A stretch of 8,611 bases of DNA from DASZZV01 sp035544835 (GTDB taxonomy: Bacteria > Acidobacteriota > Thermoanaerobaculia > Gp7-AA8), in the NCBI GenBank assembly GCA_035544835.1, contig DASZZV010000064.1, positions 1-8,611 on the forward strand, written 5' to 3'. The translations under genes were made by a program, and so were the position numbers. Positions 1-6,372 of this stretch are shown piece by piece (positions within the stretch are counted from its first letter, which is position 1; each line of letters begins with the position of its first letter). Under the pieces are notes generated by a model, which saw only the letters and a list, made by a program, of their open reading frames with translations, was not told the DNA's origin and made no database searches.

Positions 1-2912
1 ATCTTCTCGATCTGATCGGTGAGACGCAGCACTTCGCTTTCCAGAATGTCTCGCGCCTCGTCATCGACCGGAGGCGCGACTTCCTCGATCGTCTCAATCC
101 CGCAATGGAGATCGAGATGTACCTGCTCACGGAGAAGGTCGAAGGCGCTGCGGGCCCGGTCGAGACGCCTTTCGTTGTCGAAGAGAGCCTCGCGTTTCTG
201 ATTCCAGCTCTCACGCGAGGCCATGGCCTGCGTCTCCAGAGTCTGAAGCGCCAGATGAAGGTCCGCTACTTCTGCTTCGAGCTGGATCCGCTTTTCCGAA
301 AGTGCGGTCGCTGAGGCGAGGGTCTGCTCGAGCTGGGCACGCGAGGCATCGGCAGCAGCGGCGGTGTCGCTGCGTTTGGCCTCCAGAGACTCGATTTCCG
401 CTTTGAGCTGGGCTCCCCGCGTGGTGAGCGAGTAGACGATCCGGGAGAGGTTCTCGTGCTCGCGCTGCACCGCGTTGACAACGCCGATCGCGGACTCGAG
501 ATCCACGCGCGCCCTGGAAGCAACCTCGGTGATGGCCTCGAACTCTTCTCGCGCCGTTTTCAGTGCTTCTTCCGTCGACTGGATGTTCTGCTGTCCCTCA
601 CGCTCGGAAGTCTCGAGCTGCGTCAGCTCGTTGATGGCGTCATTTTTTCTGGTGAAGAGACGAGCTTTCTCGTCTTCGTAGAGCGACTGCTCCTCCGATG
701 CCAAAGCCAGATCTTTGTCGTAGCGCTCGAGCTCGTTGGAGGCGCGCTCGCGCTGATTCTTTTTCTCGCGCAGATCCTGGTCAGCCTGCCGCCCGCGTTC
801 TTCGGCGATGATGCGTGTGTCGTCCGCGGCGCGGAGCTCTTCTTCGGCCTGTACCAGCTCGGCGGCGATCCCTGTCGCCTTCTGCTCCTCACTGCTGAGG
901 AGCTGCTCCAGATCGTGCAGCTGGCGTTTGACGGAGAAGATTCCCTTGTTGGCTTCCCTGGTTCCGCCGTACATCAGGGGACCGCGGACGATGTCTCCCT
1001 TTTTCGTAACGAAAGTGGCGTGTGGAATCCGTCGCGATTCCAGGAGCGCTTCGGCCAGATCCTCGACGATGTAGGCCTCAGGAACCGCGGCGCGCACGGC
1101 GTCGGCAACGGCGCCTTCACCGATGATGGCCTGGGCAACCTGACCTGCCGCCGAGGCTTCCCCGGAAGGTTTGTAGTCGAGTGAGATGAAGGCGCCGCGG
1201 CCGGCGCCCCGCTCATGAAGCCTCTCGATGGCATCGACGGCCCGCGAGGAATCTTCCACGACGACGGCTTTGGTGATGTCGCGGAGAATGGCGTCGAGCG
1301 CGAGCTCCAGACCCTCTGCTGCCCGAACCGATTCAGCGGCGGAAGAGACGTTCGGAATCAACTCCAGGATCACGCTTCTGACTTCCTCGTCCTGGGACTC
1401 GAGCGAAGTAAGGAGCGATCGTACGGAGTCGATCTTGTAAGTGGTCTGCGAGATCGAGTCGCGTGTGCTCTTCAACGTATCGCGCATGGCCTCGCGCCGG
1501 CCATTGAGTTCGTCACGTATCTGCAGTGCCTCACGCGCGCGATCTGTCGCCTGCTGCAATGCTGCCTCAGCATCGGTCACATGCTGCTGCCACTCGGTCA
1601 CTTTCTGAAATGCGTCTTCCCGATTTTCGGAAACCCTGCGGGCCGTGTCGATGAGCTTGCCGAGGTAGAACTCACATTTCTCGACGGCTATCTCGATCTG
1701 ATGTACTTGATTCCGAGACGCCGAGATCCGGCCGATGGTGCGCATCAGGGTCTCGCGATGAGCTCCCAGATTCTTTTCGTGCGTGCGGACCTCGTCGGAC
1801 CGCTGCTGGCGGGCGCGCTCCAGCTCATCGGCAGCCGTTCGCAAACCGGTTCGCTCCGCCGTCGCCGATTCCAATGCGGCCGTTTTCTCCGCAAGAAGCG
1901 TCTGTTGTTCTGCAGCTTCGGTCTCGATGGAGCTGATTTGCTGGCGCGCGTTCTCGGCGCGTTGCAGGAGGTCGGACAGGTGGTTCTCCGACTGGGAGAG
2001 GAATGACCTCAGTCGTTCGGTCTCTGAGCTGAGCCGGGCCATCTCTTCGCGGATCGACGAGGCCTGTGCCGCCATGTCGCTGTAGTGAGTACGGGTCTCG
2101 GCGAGCGAGGCTTCCTCGCGCGCCAGTACAGCCGTGGCTTCGCTCTCCAGTCCCTGCGCTTCGGCGAGGATCGACTCGCTCAGCCCGAGATCTTTTTTCG
2201 CGATGGCGATGCGCCCGGCATAGAGCGACCGTTTTGCCAGGGAGAGCGCGTCGATCACTTCTTTGTGCTTCCGCGCCTTGGCCGCCTGTCTCTTGAGAGA
2301 ATTCAGGTTTCGAGTCACCTCGGCCAGCGTGTCGTCGATGCGAAGGAGGTTCGCCTGCGTCTCGTCGAGTTTCAGCTCGGCAGCGCGGCGCTTGGTCTTG
2401 TACTTCGTGATGCCGGCCGCTTCCTCGATGAGCTTGCGGCGGTCCTGTGGTTTGTTGGACAGGATCAGATCGATCTTTCCCTGTTCCATGACCGAGTAGT
2501 TGCGGATCCCGAGTCCGGTGTCCATCAGCACGTCGGAGATGTCTTTGAAGCGGACTCTTTTCCCGTTCAGACGGAACTCGGACTCGCCGTTGCGATAAAC
2601 GCGACGGTGGATGACGACCTTGTTGTCTTCGGCGGCAGGATGTCCATTTTCGGTCGACAGGGTAAGGGTGACCTCGCCCATCCCGAGCGGACGCCGGCGC
2701 TCCGATCCCTGAAAGATCACGTCTTCCATCGTCTCGCCGCGGATGTGACTGGCTCGGTGTTCGCCCAGGACCCAGATGATGGCGTCGCAGATATTGGACT
2801 TACCGCACCCGTTCGGTCCGACCACCGCGGCCATGCGGGCCGGGAAGAGGAGCTCAGCTGGATCGTAGAAGGATTTGAACCCTGAAATCTGTAGCTTCTC
2901 GAGACGGAACAT
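1..2912 (-). CDS. smc: Chromosome segregation protein SMC (3'-truncated by window edge)
   Basis: This is the ATPase of the bacterial SMC-ScpAB condensin, which compacts and separates sister chromosomes. The open frame runs 970 codons without a stop and leaves the window. Residues 1-15 (MFRLEKLQISGFKSF) are a typical SMC start. Walker A GPNGCGKS is at residues 32-39, a MEDVIF segment at 62-67, and the Q-loop region YSVMEQGKID at 139-148. A long Glu/Arg/Ala-rich coiled coil covers about 165-510. The hinge spans about 525-650, with GAGRGAF ending at residue 575 and GDIVRGPLMYGG at its end. The returning coiled coil fills the rest. SMC proteins are usually about 1,150-1,200 residues, so roughly 200 residues with the ABC signature and Walker B are outside. 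An in-frame TAA lies directly before the ATG, which fixes the start; no good Shine-Dalgarno is seen. I checked the frame at several points and found no frameshift. Confidence 0.97.
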   Translation of the reverse strand, partial: MFRLEKLQISGFKSFYDPAELLFPARMAAVVGPNGCGKSNICDAIIWVLGEHRASHIRGETMEDVIFQGSERRRPLGMGEVTLTLSTENGHPAAEDNKVVIHRRVYRNGESEFRLNGKRVRFKDISDVLMDTGLGIRNYSVMEQGKIDLILSNKPQDRRKLIEEAAGITKYKTKRRAAELKLDETQANLLRIDDTLAEVTRNLNSLKRQAAKARKHKEVIDALSLAKRSLYAGRIAIAKKDLGLSESILAEAQGLESEATAVLAREEASLAETRTHYSDMAAQASSIREEMARLSSETERLRSFLSQSENHLSDLLQRAENARQQISSIETEAAEQQTLLAEKTAALESATAERTGLRTAADELERARQQRSDEVRTHEKNLGAHRETLMRTIGRISASRNQVHQIEIAVEKCEFYLGKLIDTARRVSENREDAFQKVTEWQQHVTDAEAALQQATDRAREALQIRDELNGRREAMRDTLKSTRDSISQTTYKIDSVRSLLTSLESQDEEVRSVILELIPNVSSAAESVRAAEGLELALDAILRDITKAVVVEDSSRAVDAIERLHERGAGRGAFISLDYKPSGEASAAGQVAQAIIGEGAVADAVRAAVPEAYIVEDLAEALLESRRIPHATFVTKKGDIVRGPLMYGGTREANKGIFSVKRQLHDLEQLLSSEEQKATGIAAELVQAEEELRAADDTRIIAEERGRQADQDLREKKNQRERASNELERYDKDLALASEEQSLYEDEKARLFTRKNDAINELTQLETSEREGQQNIQSTEEALKTAREEFEAITEVASRARVDLESAIGVVNAVQREHENLSRIVYSLTTRGAQLKAEIESLEAKRSDTAAAADASRAQLEQTLASATALSEKRIQLEAEVADLHLALQTLETQAMASRESWNQKREALFDNERRLDRARSAFDLLREQVHLDLHCGIETIEEVAPPVDDEARDILESEVLRLTDQIEK

Positions 2913-2973
2913 TTAGCTGTTTTCTAAGACCTTGTCTGGGAGATTGAGGACGGCGGATATTAGCAGATTCAAC

Positions 2974-3002
2974 TCGCCCCGAAGCCGGTAACTTTGGGGC
3001 GA
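2974..3002. other. Stem-loop in the smc upstream region
   Basis: TCGCCCCGAAG (2974-2984) pairs with CTTTGGGGCGA (2992-3002) around the 7-nt loop CCGGTAA. Ten of eleven positions pair; the other is G.T, a wobble if transcribed from the plus strand. No T-run follows on either side, so an intrinsic terminator is unlikely. On the minus strand it would fall in the leader or promoter of smc. Its role is unknown. Confidence 0.45.
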
Positions 3003-3047
3003 CCGTGAAGTCTCTTTGAAGCAGGAACTTGCGGGACGCCGTAGGTC

Positions 3048-3092
3048 GGAACGCCGCCTTCCAGGCGGCCGTGCCGCCGGCATCATGCCGGC
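3048..3092 (+). repeat. Double-hairpin dispersed repeat, unit A
   Basis: GGAACGCC (3048-3055) leads into a first stem GCCGCCT/AGGCGGC (3053-3059 and 3063-3069, loop TCC). The link CGTGCC follows, then a second stem GCCGGCAT/ATGCCGGC (3076-3083 and 3085-3092, single-base centre). The order box, stem, GTGCC-type link, stem is the same as in unit B and in the right half of the 7320-7440 element, while the stem sequences differ. It looks like a member of a non-coding intergenic palindromic repeat family; there is no sign of coding. Confidence 0.6.
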
Positions 3093-3133
3093 CGCGCTGA
3101 ACCTGGTTTGAAGCAAATCTTTTTCGTGGGACC

Positions 3134-3189
3134 TCACAGGAACGCCGCGGCTCGACGCCACGGCACAAGGGTTCGGACACCCTTGCCAC
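3134..3189 (+). repeat. Double-hairpin dispersed repeat, unit B
   Basis: Positions 3134-3166 match 7382-7414 at 30 of 33 bases, including an identical TCACAGGAACGCC. The first stem is GCCGCGGC/GCCACGGC around TCGAC (3144-3151 and 3157-3164) with one mismatch. After GGCAC, a second stem CAAGGGT/ACCCTTG (3166-3172 and 3179-3185) replaces the CACAGGCA/TGCCTGTG stem of the 7320-7440 copy. The shared core with a swapped second stem shows that this is a repeat family rather than a chance hairpin. Confidence 0.75.
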
Positions 3190-3228
3190 TAGAGGCGCCC
3201 GCACGAATCTCGCGAGTGAGCACAGCGA

Positions 3229-3234
3229 TACACT
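3229..3234 (+). promoter_or_regulatory. Possible -10 box TACACT for a leaderless serine hydrolase mRNA
   Basis: TACACT lies 7 nt before the ATG at 3242, where no Shine-Dalgarno is visible. A -10 hexamer at this distance would start transcription at or next to the start codon, as in leaderless genes. The match to TATAAT is 4 of 6 and no -35 box is evident, so this is only suggestive. Confidence 0.22.
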
Positions 3235-3241
3235 AGTCCGG

Positions 3242-4378
3242 ATGATCAAACAGCCAGCTCAGGTATTGCGGAAAGGGGTGAGCGACCGAGTCGAGGTTCT
3301 TCTGAAAGCCGAGATCGCGAAGGGAAGCTTTCCCGGCGCTTCCTGGGCCATCGGTTCCTCCGACCGCTTGATCGCGATGGGAGCCGCCGGTCACGCGGTG
3401 ATCGATCCGGAATCCATTGAGGCCTCTCCTGAAACCATCTACGACGTCGCCTCGCTGACCAAGCCGCTCATTACCACCACCTTGGTTCTGAAAGCGATCG
3501 AAGAAGGGCGGATCGAACTGGATGCTCCAGCTGTGAGTTACCTCGAGGAGTTCGGCAAGGATCAGCAGAAGCAGTCGATGACGATCCGGCACCTGCTGAC
3601 GCACAGCTCCGGATTCGAGGCCTGGTTCCCGATGTACTCACAGGGGCTCGGCCCGGAGTCGTATCTGCAGACTCTTGCCAGTCGACCGATCGAGTACCCG
3701 ACCGGCACGAAGGTGATTTACTCCGATCTCGGTTTCATAGCCTTGCATCTCATCATCGAGCGTATGTACGGCCGGCCAGCCGAGGAGCTCGTGCGGGGAA
3801 AGATCTTTGGCCCGCTGGATCTTCGAAAGGCGCTGTTCAATCCAAGGGCAGAGCTGAAGCAGGATATCGCGGCGACCGAGTGGGGCAACGCCACGGAGCG
3901 CGGGATGGTGGCGAGCCGGAACATCCCGTTCACCCGCTTTCGCGATTACCTGATCTGGGGAGAAGTTAACGACGGGCACTCCTGGTACATGGGCGGCTAC
4001 GCGGGGAATGCCGGGCTCTTTGCGACGGCCGAGGCGGTGCTGCGACTGGCACGGATCTACCTCAGAGGTGGGGACGGAGTCCTCGACAAGTCGCTGATCA
4101 CCACGGCACTGAAGAACTACACGGCCGGTTCGGATGAGAACAGAGGTCTGGGATGGCAACTTCGAAGCGCCAATCCTGCGCACGCTTCCGCCCCGCTCTC
4201 CTCCGCAGCGTTTGGACATGGGGGCTTCACCGGTACCTCAGTGTGGGTCGATCCGGAACGCGATCTCGTGGCAGTCCTGCTGACGAACAGAATTCATCCG
4301 CGATCGAGCGGAGCCGATATGCAGGCCATTCGCCGTGCTTTCCACGCGACGATCGTCGATGGGTTGCCTGGATCTTAG
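3242..4378 (+). CDS. Serine hydrolase, beta-lactamase / penicillin-binding-protein-like family
   Basis: This 378-residue protein carries the motifs of the class C beta-lactamase/EstB/DD-peptidase superfamily. The nucleophile motif SLTK (residues 71-74) sits in DVASLTKPL, HLLTHSSGF is at 117-125, YSD at 160-162 takes the YxN position, and GHGGFTGTS around residue 326 takes the KTG-like position. The Ser and Lys of SxxK and the Tyr are all present, so it should be catalytically active. The natural substrate (peptide, ester or beta-lactam) cannot be told from sequence. No signal peptide or membrane helix is seen, so it is probably cytoplasmic, unlike true beta-lactamases. The length is normal for the family. 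The ATG at 3242 is preferred although no Shine-Dalgarno precedes it; a GTG at 3278 is a weaker alternative. Its TAG stop is the left end of the palindromic element at 4376-4540. Confidence 0.92.
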   Translation: MIKQPAQVLRKGVSDRVEVLLKAEIAKGSFPGASWAIGSSDRLIAMGAAGHAVIDPESIEASPETIYDVASLTKPLITTTLVLKAIEEGRIELDAPAVSYLEEFGKDQQKQSMTIRHLLTHSSGFEAWFPMYSQGLGPESYLQTLASRPIEYPTGTKVIYSDLGFIALHLIIERMYGRPAEELVRGKIFGPLDLRKALFNPRAELKQDIAATEWGNATERGMVASRNIPFTRFRDYLIWGEVNDGHSWYMGGYAGNAGLFATAEAVLRLARIYLRGGDGVLDKSLITTALKNYTAGSDENRGLGWQLRSANPAHASAPLSSAAFGHGGFTGTSVWVDPERDLVAVLLTNRIHPRSSGADMQAIRRAFHATIVDGLPGS

Positions 4379-4540
4379 TGTGGTGTGTCGTAAATAGCCC
4401 AGCATTCCTCGGGGTGCTGGAAGGCCGTCTGCTTCGTTGGCGCTCCTCAACAATGTCCCGCATTGCCTGCGTCGCGCCGCCTCGCATACGACCTCCCATC
4501 ATCCCGACGAATGCTGGGCTATTTACGACACACCACACTA
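4376..4540. mobile_element. MITE-like palindromic element with 32-bp perfect terminal inverted repeats
   Basis: Positions 4376-4407 are the exact reverse complement of 4509-4540, and pairing continues with two mismatches to about 4416/4500. The repeat begins TAGTGTGGTGTGTCGTAAAT. TA is present at both outer ends, consistent with the TA target duplication made by Tc1/mariner/IS630-type transposases. The roughly 80-bp centre encodes no transposase, so the element would be non-autonomous. It lies between two convergent genes and supplies the stop codon of each. Transcribed from either side, it would form a very long stem that could also end transcription. A REP/REPIN-like repeat is the main alternative, since copies elsewhere cannot be seen here. 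Confidence 0.75.
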
Positions 4541-5041
4541 GTTGGTCTTTGGATGCGCCACGAATGTGCCATTCGTGAAGACGATGTCACAATCAAAGTT
4601 GCTCGTCTCCTCGGTGTCGTAGCTCGCTTCGAAGACACCGTCCCTGCCGCCTGATCGGATGCCATAGGTGTCGGCGCGGGTGGTGGATCCTAATGGCTGA
4701 TTGACTGCGAACTCGAAGGGACGGTTCCATCCATCCAACATGGGAATCTGTTTCGTGTAGGTGGGCTGCAGTTCTGCCACCACGTCGCTGTAGGCGAGAA
4801 CGTTGGCGGGCCACGCAAAGCTACCGGCCGCATTGTAGCCGCCGTTGTCGGTAGCTCGCGCTTCGAGAGCCACACCGAGGGAGTGCATGTCGGCCATCGT
4901 CTTTTTCCCCCTTCCCTTCTGGATGGCTCCCAGGTATTGCCAGATGACGATCGCCGCCAGAACGCCGATAATTCCCACAACCATCAGGAGCTCAATGAGC
5001 GAGAAGCCGCCGCTCCTGCCGTGGAGTAATCGTTTTCTCAT
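4538..5041 (-). CDS. Type IV pilin-like / GspG-like pseudopilin
   Basis: This 167-residue prepilin has a short basic leader (MRKRLLHGRSGG) and a processing site G12|F13 followed by FSLIELLMVVGIIGVLAAIV. Glu at mature position 5 is present, as prepilin peptidase substrates require. The hydrophobic N-terminal helix spans about 13-36. The C-terminal part contains LDGWNRPFEF (102-111) and YGIRSGGRDG (126-135), resembling the DPWGNPY and SxGxDG segments of GspG-type major pseudopilins. It would be cleaved and methylated at the inner membrane and polymerise into a pilus or pseudopilus. AAGG about 7 nt before the ATG is a good ribosome site. It follows the TPR gene by 31 bp and appears to close the operon. 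No assembly ATPase, platform protein or peptidase is in the window. The TAG stop is the right end of the MITE-like element. Confidence 0.9.
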   Translation of the reverse strand: MRKRLLHGRSGGFSLIELLMVVGIIGVLAAIVIWQYLGAIQKGRGKKTMADMHSLGVALEARATDNGGYNAAGSFAWPANVLAYSDVVAELQPTYTKQIPMLDGWNRPFEFAVNQPLGSTTRADTYGIRSGGRDGVFEASYDTEETSNFDCDIVFTNGTFVAHPKTN

Positions 5042-5072
5042 GTCGCCGCCTTCCGATCTTCAAAAGTGTACT

Positions 5073-5735
5073 TCAGCTACTCACCCGAGGGCGATTCGCC
5101 ACCCACTTGGCAAATATGCTCGTGGGAGCCCATTCGAGGACTCGATTGAAATAGGGCTCGGCTCTATCTCTGGTCGCGTACGCGGCAGTCAGATCTCCGA
5201 AGATGAAAAGCGTTTCAACGAGTAGAGGGTCGCGATCGGTGTAGTCCATATCGAAGCGCGTCTGAATCAGCTCGGCGTTGTCTTCGAACAGCCGTCTGGC
5301 AGAGATATCGTCGCCCCGCGCCCTGTCGATGAAGGCCAGCCCGACAGCCTGAAACTCCTGGATCTGGGGGAACTGTGTGAGGGCCTCTTCCATCAGCCGG
5401 CGGGCTTCGTCGAGGTTACGGGCGAGATAGGTGAGACATAATGCGATGCCCTCCCGCGCAGCGGCATCACGAGGGTCGATCTGAAGCTGCGCGCGATACG
5501 CAGCAATGGCGTCGTCAAAACGCCCAAGCAGTTTGAGTGCCTCGGCCTTATGAAGTTGTAGTGAGGAACCGGCGGCGCCCCTGGCAAGCAACTCGTCTGC
5601 CGATGCGACCGCCGCTTCAAATTTGCCCTGATGGATCAGAGTCTGGGGCGCGGTATCGCTCTTCTGCGCAAACATGTAGGCGAGGAGACCGAGAACGGTC
5701 GCCAGGGCGACAAGCAGCATAAGAAGCTCGGTCAT
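5073..5735 (-). CDS. Membrane-anchored tetratricopeptide-repeat protein
   Basis: This 220-residue protein begins with one membrane helix (about residues 3-22, MLLVALATVLGLLAYMF) and no obvious signal cleavage site. Helical repeats follow. The clearest TPR is about 57-90, with the pattern LHKAEALKLLGRFDDAIAAY then a QIDPRD turn. Weaker repeats span about 28-55, 91-124 and 126-160, and a last helical pair ends near EWAPTS at 202-206. TPRs bind partner proteins, and small anchored TPR proteins often serve as pilotins or scaffolds in pilus and secretion systems. Lying 31 bp before a pseudopilin gene, it may act with that product, but this is inference. No Shine-Dalgarno precedes the ATG; TACAAT ends 6 nt upstream. 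The gap to the preceding gene is 70 bp. Confidence 0.85.
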   Translation of the reverse strand: MTELLMLLVALATVLGLLAYMFAQKSDTAPQTLIHQGKFEAAVASADELLARGAAGSSLQLHKAEALKLLGRFDDAIAAYRAQLQIDPRDAAAREGIALCLTYLARNLDEARRLMEEALTQFPQIQEFQAVGLAFIDRARGDDISARRLFEDNAELIQTRFDMDYTDRDPLLVETLFIFGDLTAAYATRDRAEPYFNRVLEWAPTSIFAKWVANRPRVSS

Positions 5736-5741
5736 GCAGCG

Positions 5742-5747
5742 ATTGTA
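5742..5747 (-). promoter_or_regulatory. Possible -10 box TACAAT for a leaderless start of the TPR gene
   Basis: On the minus strand TACAAT (5 of 6 to TATAAT) is followed by six bases and then the ATG at 5735, which lacks a Shine-Dalgarno. This spacing would give a leaderless transcript and an internal promoter for the TPR-pseudopilin pair within the 70-bp gap. No clear -35 element is found. Confidence 0.28.
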
Positions 5748-5805
5748 CAGTGGAGATGTCGAGCCACTTCTGGCGAGCCCGCAGCAGAACCTGTGAGAAT
5801 GCGGC

Positions 5806-6372
5806 CTATCGGCGCGGCGGCTGTGAGGAAAAGGGAACGGGACTGGAAGTGGGCGGCGGCAGTTCGAGAGCGCCGGGTGTGGGCAGTCCCTGCTCGCGGC
5901 GTGGCAACAACGGTTGCTGTCCGCCCGTCGCGCCAGGCGGAGGAAGCGGCGCCACGGCTCCCGGCTCGGTAATCGGTACCTTCATCGTCTCCGGATTCCC
6001 GTCATAGGGGAAGGTCAGAGCTGGCATGGGCACCTGCTCTTCCTGAGACCCTTGATTGACGTCGCTGACCTCGGTGAGAGGAATGCCGGCCGAAGCGTCG
6101 GCCAGAGTCGAGTTCCTGGTGATGATGAGACTGTGCAATCCGAGCAGAAGCAGCAGCGCCACCACGGCTGCCACGCCAACCACGATGCTCTGACGGTGGC
6201 GAAGATAGTCGAGTACGGCTTCAACGGTCCCGACCTGTTTCTTTCTTGGAAAGTGCTTCTCCAGCAGCGGCTTCGGGTCGAACCGCACTCCGGTTACAGG
6301 ATCGGCTCCGCAATACGGACAGAGCTTCGACCTGTCGTCTATGGTGTGGCGGCAGTTGGTGCATTTACTCAT
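5806..6372 (-). CDS. Zinc-ribbon, single-pass membrane protein with Pro-rich tail
   Basis: This 188-residue protein opens with a zinc ribbon: C4-x2-C7 and C18-x2-C21 in MSKCTNC...LCPYCG. A basic linker leads to one membrane helix (about 62-84, SIVVGVAAVVALLLLLGLHSLII). The remaining ~100 residues are rich in Pro and Gly, look disordered and would lie in the periplasm. The ribbon is cytoplasmic if the usual positive-inside rule holds. Its layout repeats that of the preceding gene but without the C-terminal TonB-like domain, so it may be a shortened paralogue or a partner. The start codon overlaps the upstream stop as ATGA (6372-6369), implying translational coupling. No enzyme domain is visible and the specific function is unknown. 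Confidence 0.82.
   Translation of the reverse strand: MSKCTNCRHTIDDRSKLCPYCGADPVTGVRFDPKPLLEKHFPRKKQVGTVEAVLDYLRHRQSIVVGVAAVVALLLLLGLHSLIITRNSTLADASAGIPLTEVSDVNQGSQEEQVPMPALTFPYDGNPETMKVPITEPGAVAPLPPPGATGGQQPLLPRREQGLPTPGALELPPPTSSPVPFSSQPPRR

Larger units (their letters stand above)
2913..3241. other. Divergent intergenic region between smc and the serine hydrolase
   Basis: This 329-bp gap separates two divergently transcribed genes, so promoters for both should lie here, but I could not pick convincing -35/-10 pairs. It holds a hairpin at 2974-3002 and two units of a structured repeat at 3048-3092 and 3134-3189, described separately. Short open frames across it translate the repeats into low-complexity Arg/Pro/Ala-rich protein and are not credible genes. 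The rest (about 2916-2970, 3096-3130 and 3190-3241) shows nothing I can name. Confidence 0.6.

Noticed and set aside
456..2885. Long plus-strand open frames (456-1184, 1215-2006, 2085-2885)
   Set aside because: They lie antisense to the continuous smc frame, which carries recognisable Walker A, Q-loop and hinge motifs. Their products show no family features and result from high GC content.
2854..3249. Minus-strand open frames over the smc-hydrolase gap
   Set aside because: They cross the hairpin repeats, overlap the smc start and give low-complexity Arg/Ala/Pro-rich products.
3638..4219. 193-residue minus-strand open frame inside the hydrolase gene
   Set aside because: It is antisense to a gene with clear SxxK and YSD motifs and has no recognisable features.
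4227..4578. Open frames inside and across the palindromic element
   Set aside because: Both strands read similar peptides only because the arms are inverted copies. No transposase motif is visible, and the frames overlap real genes.
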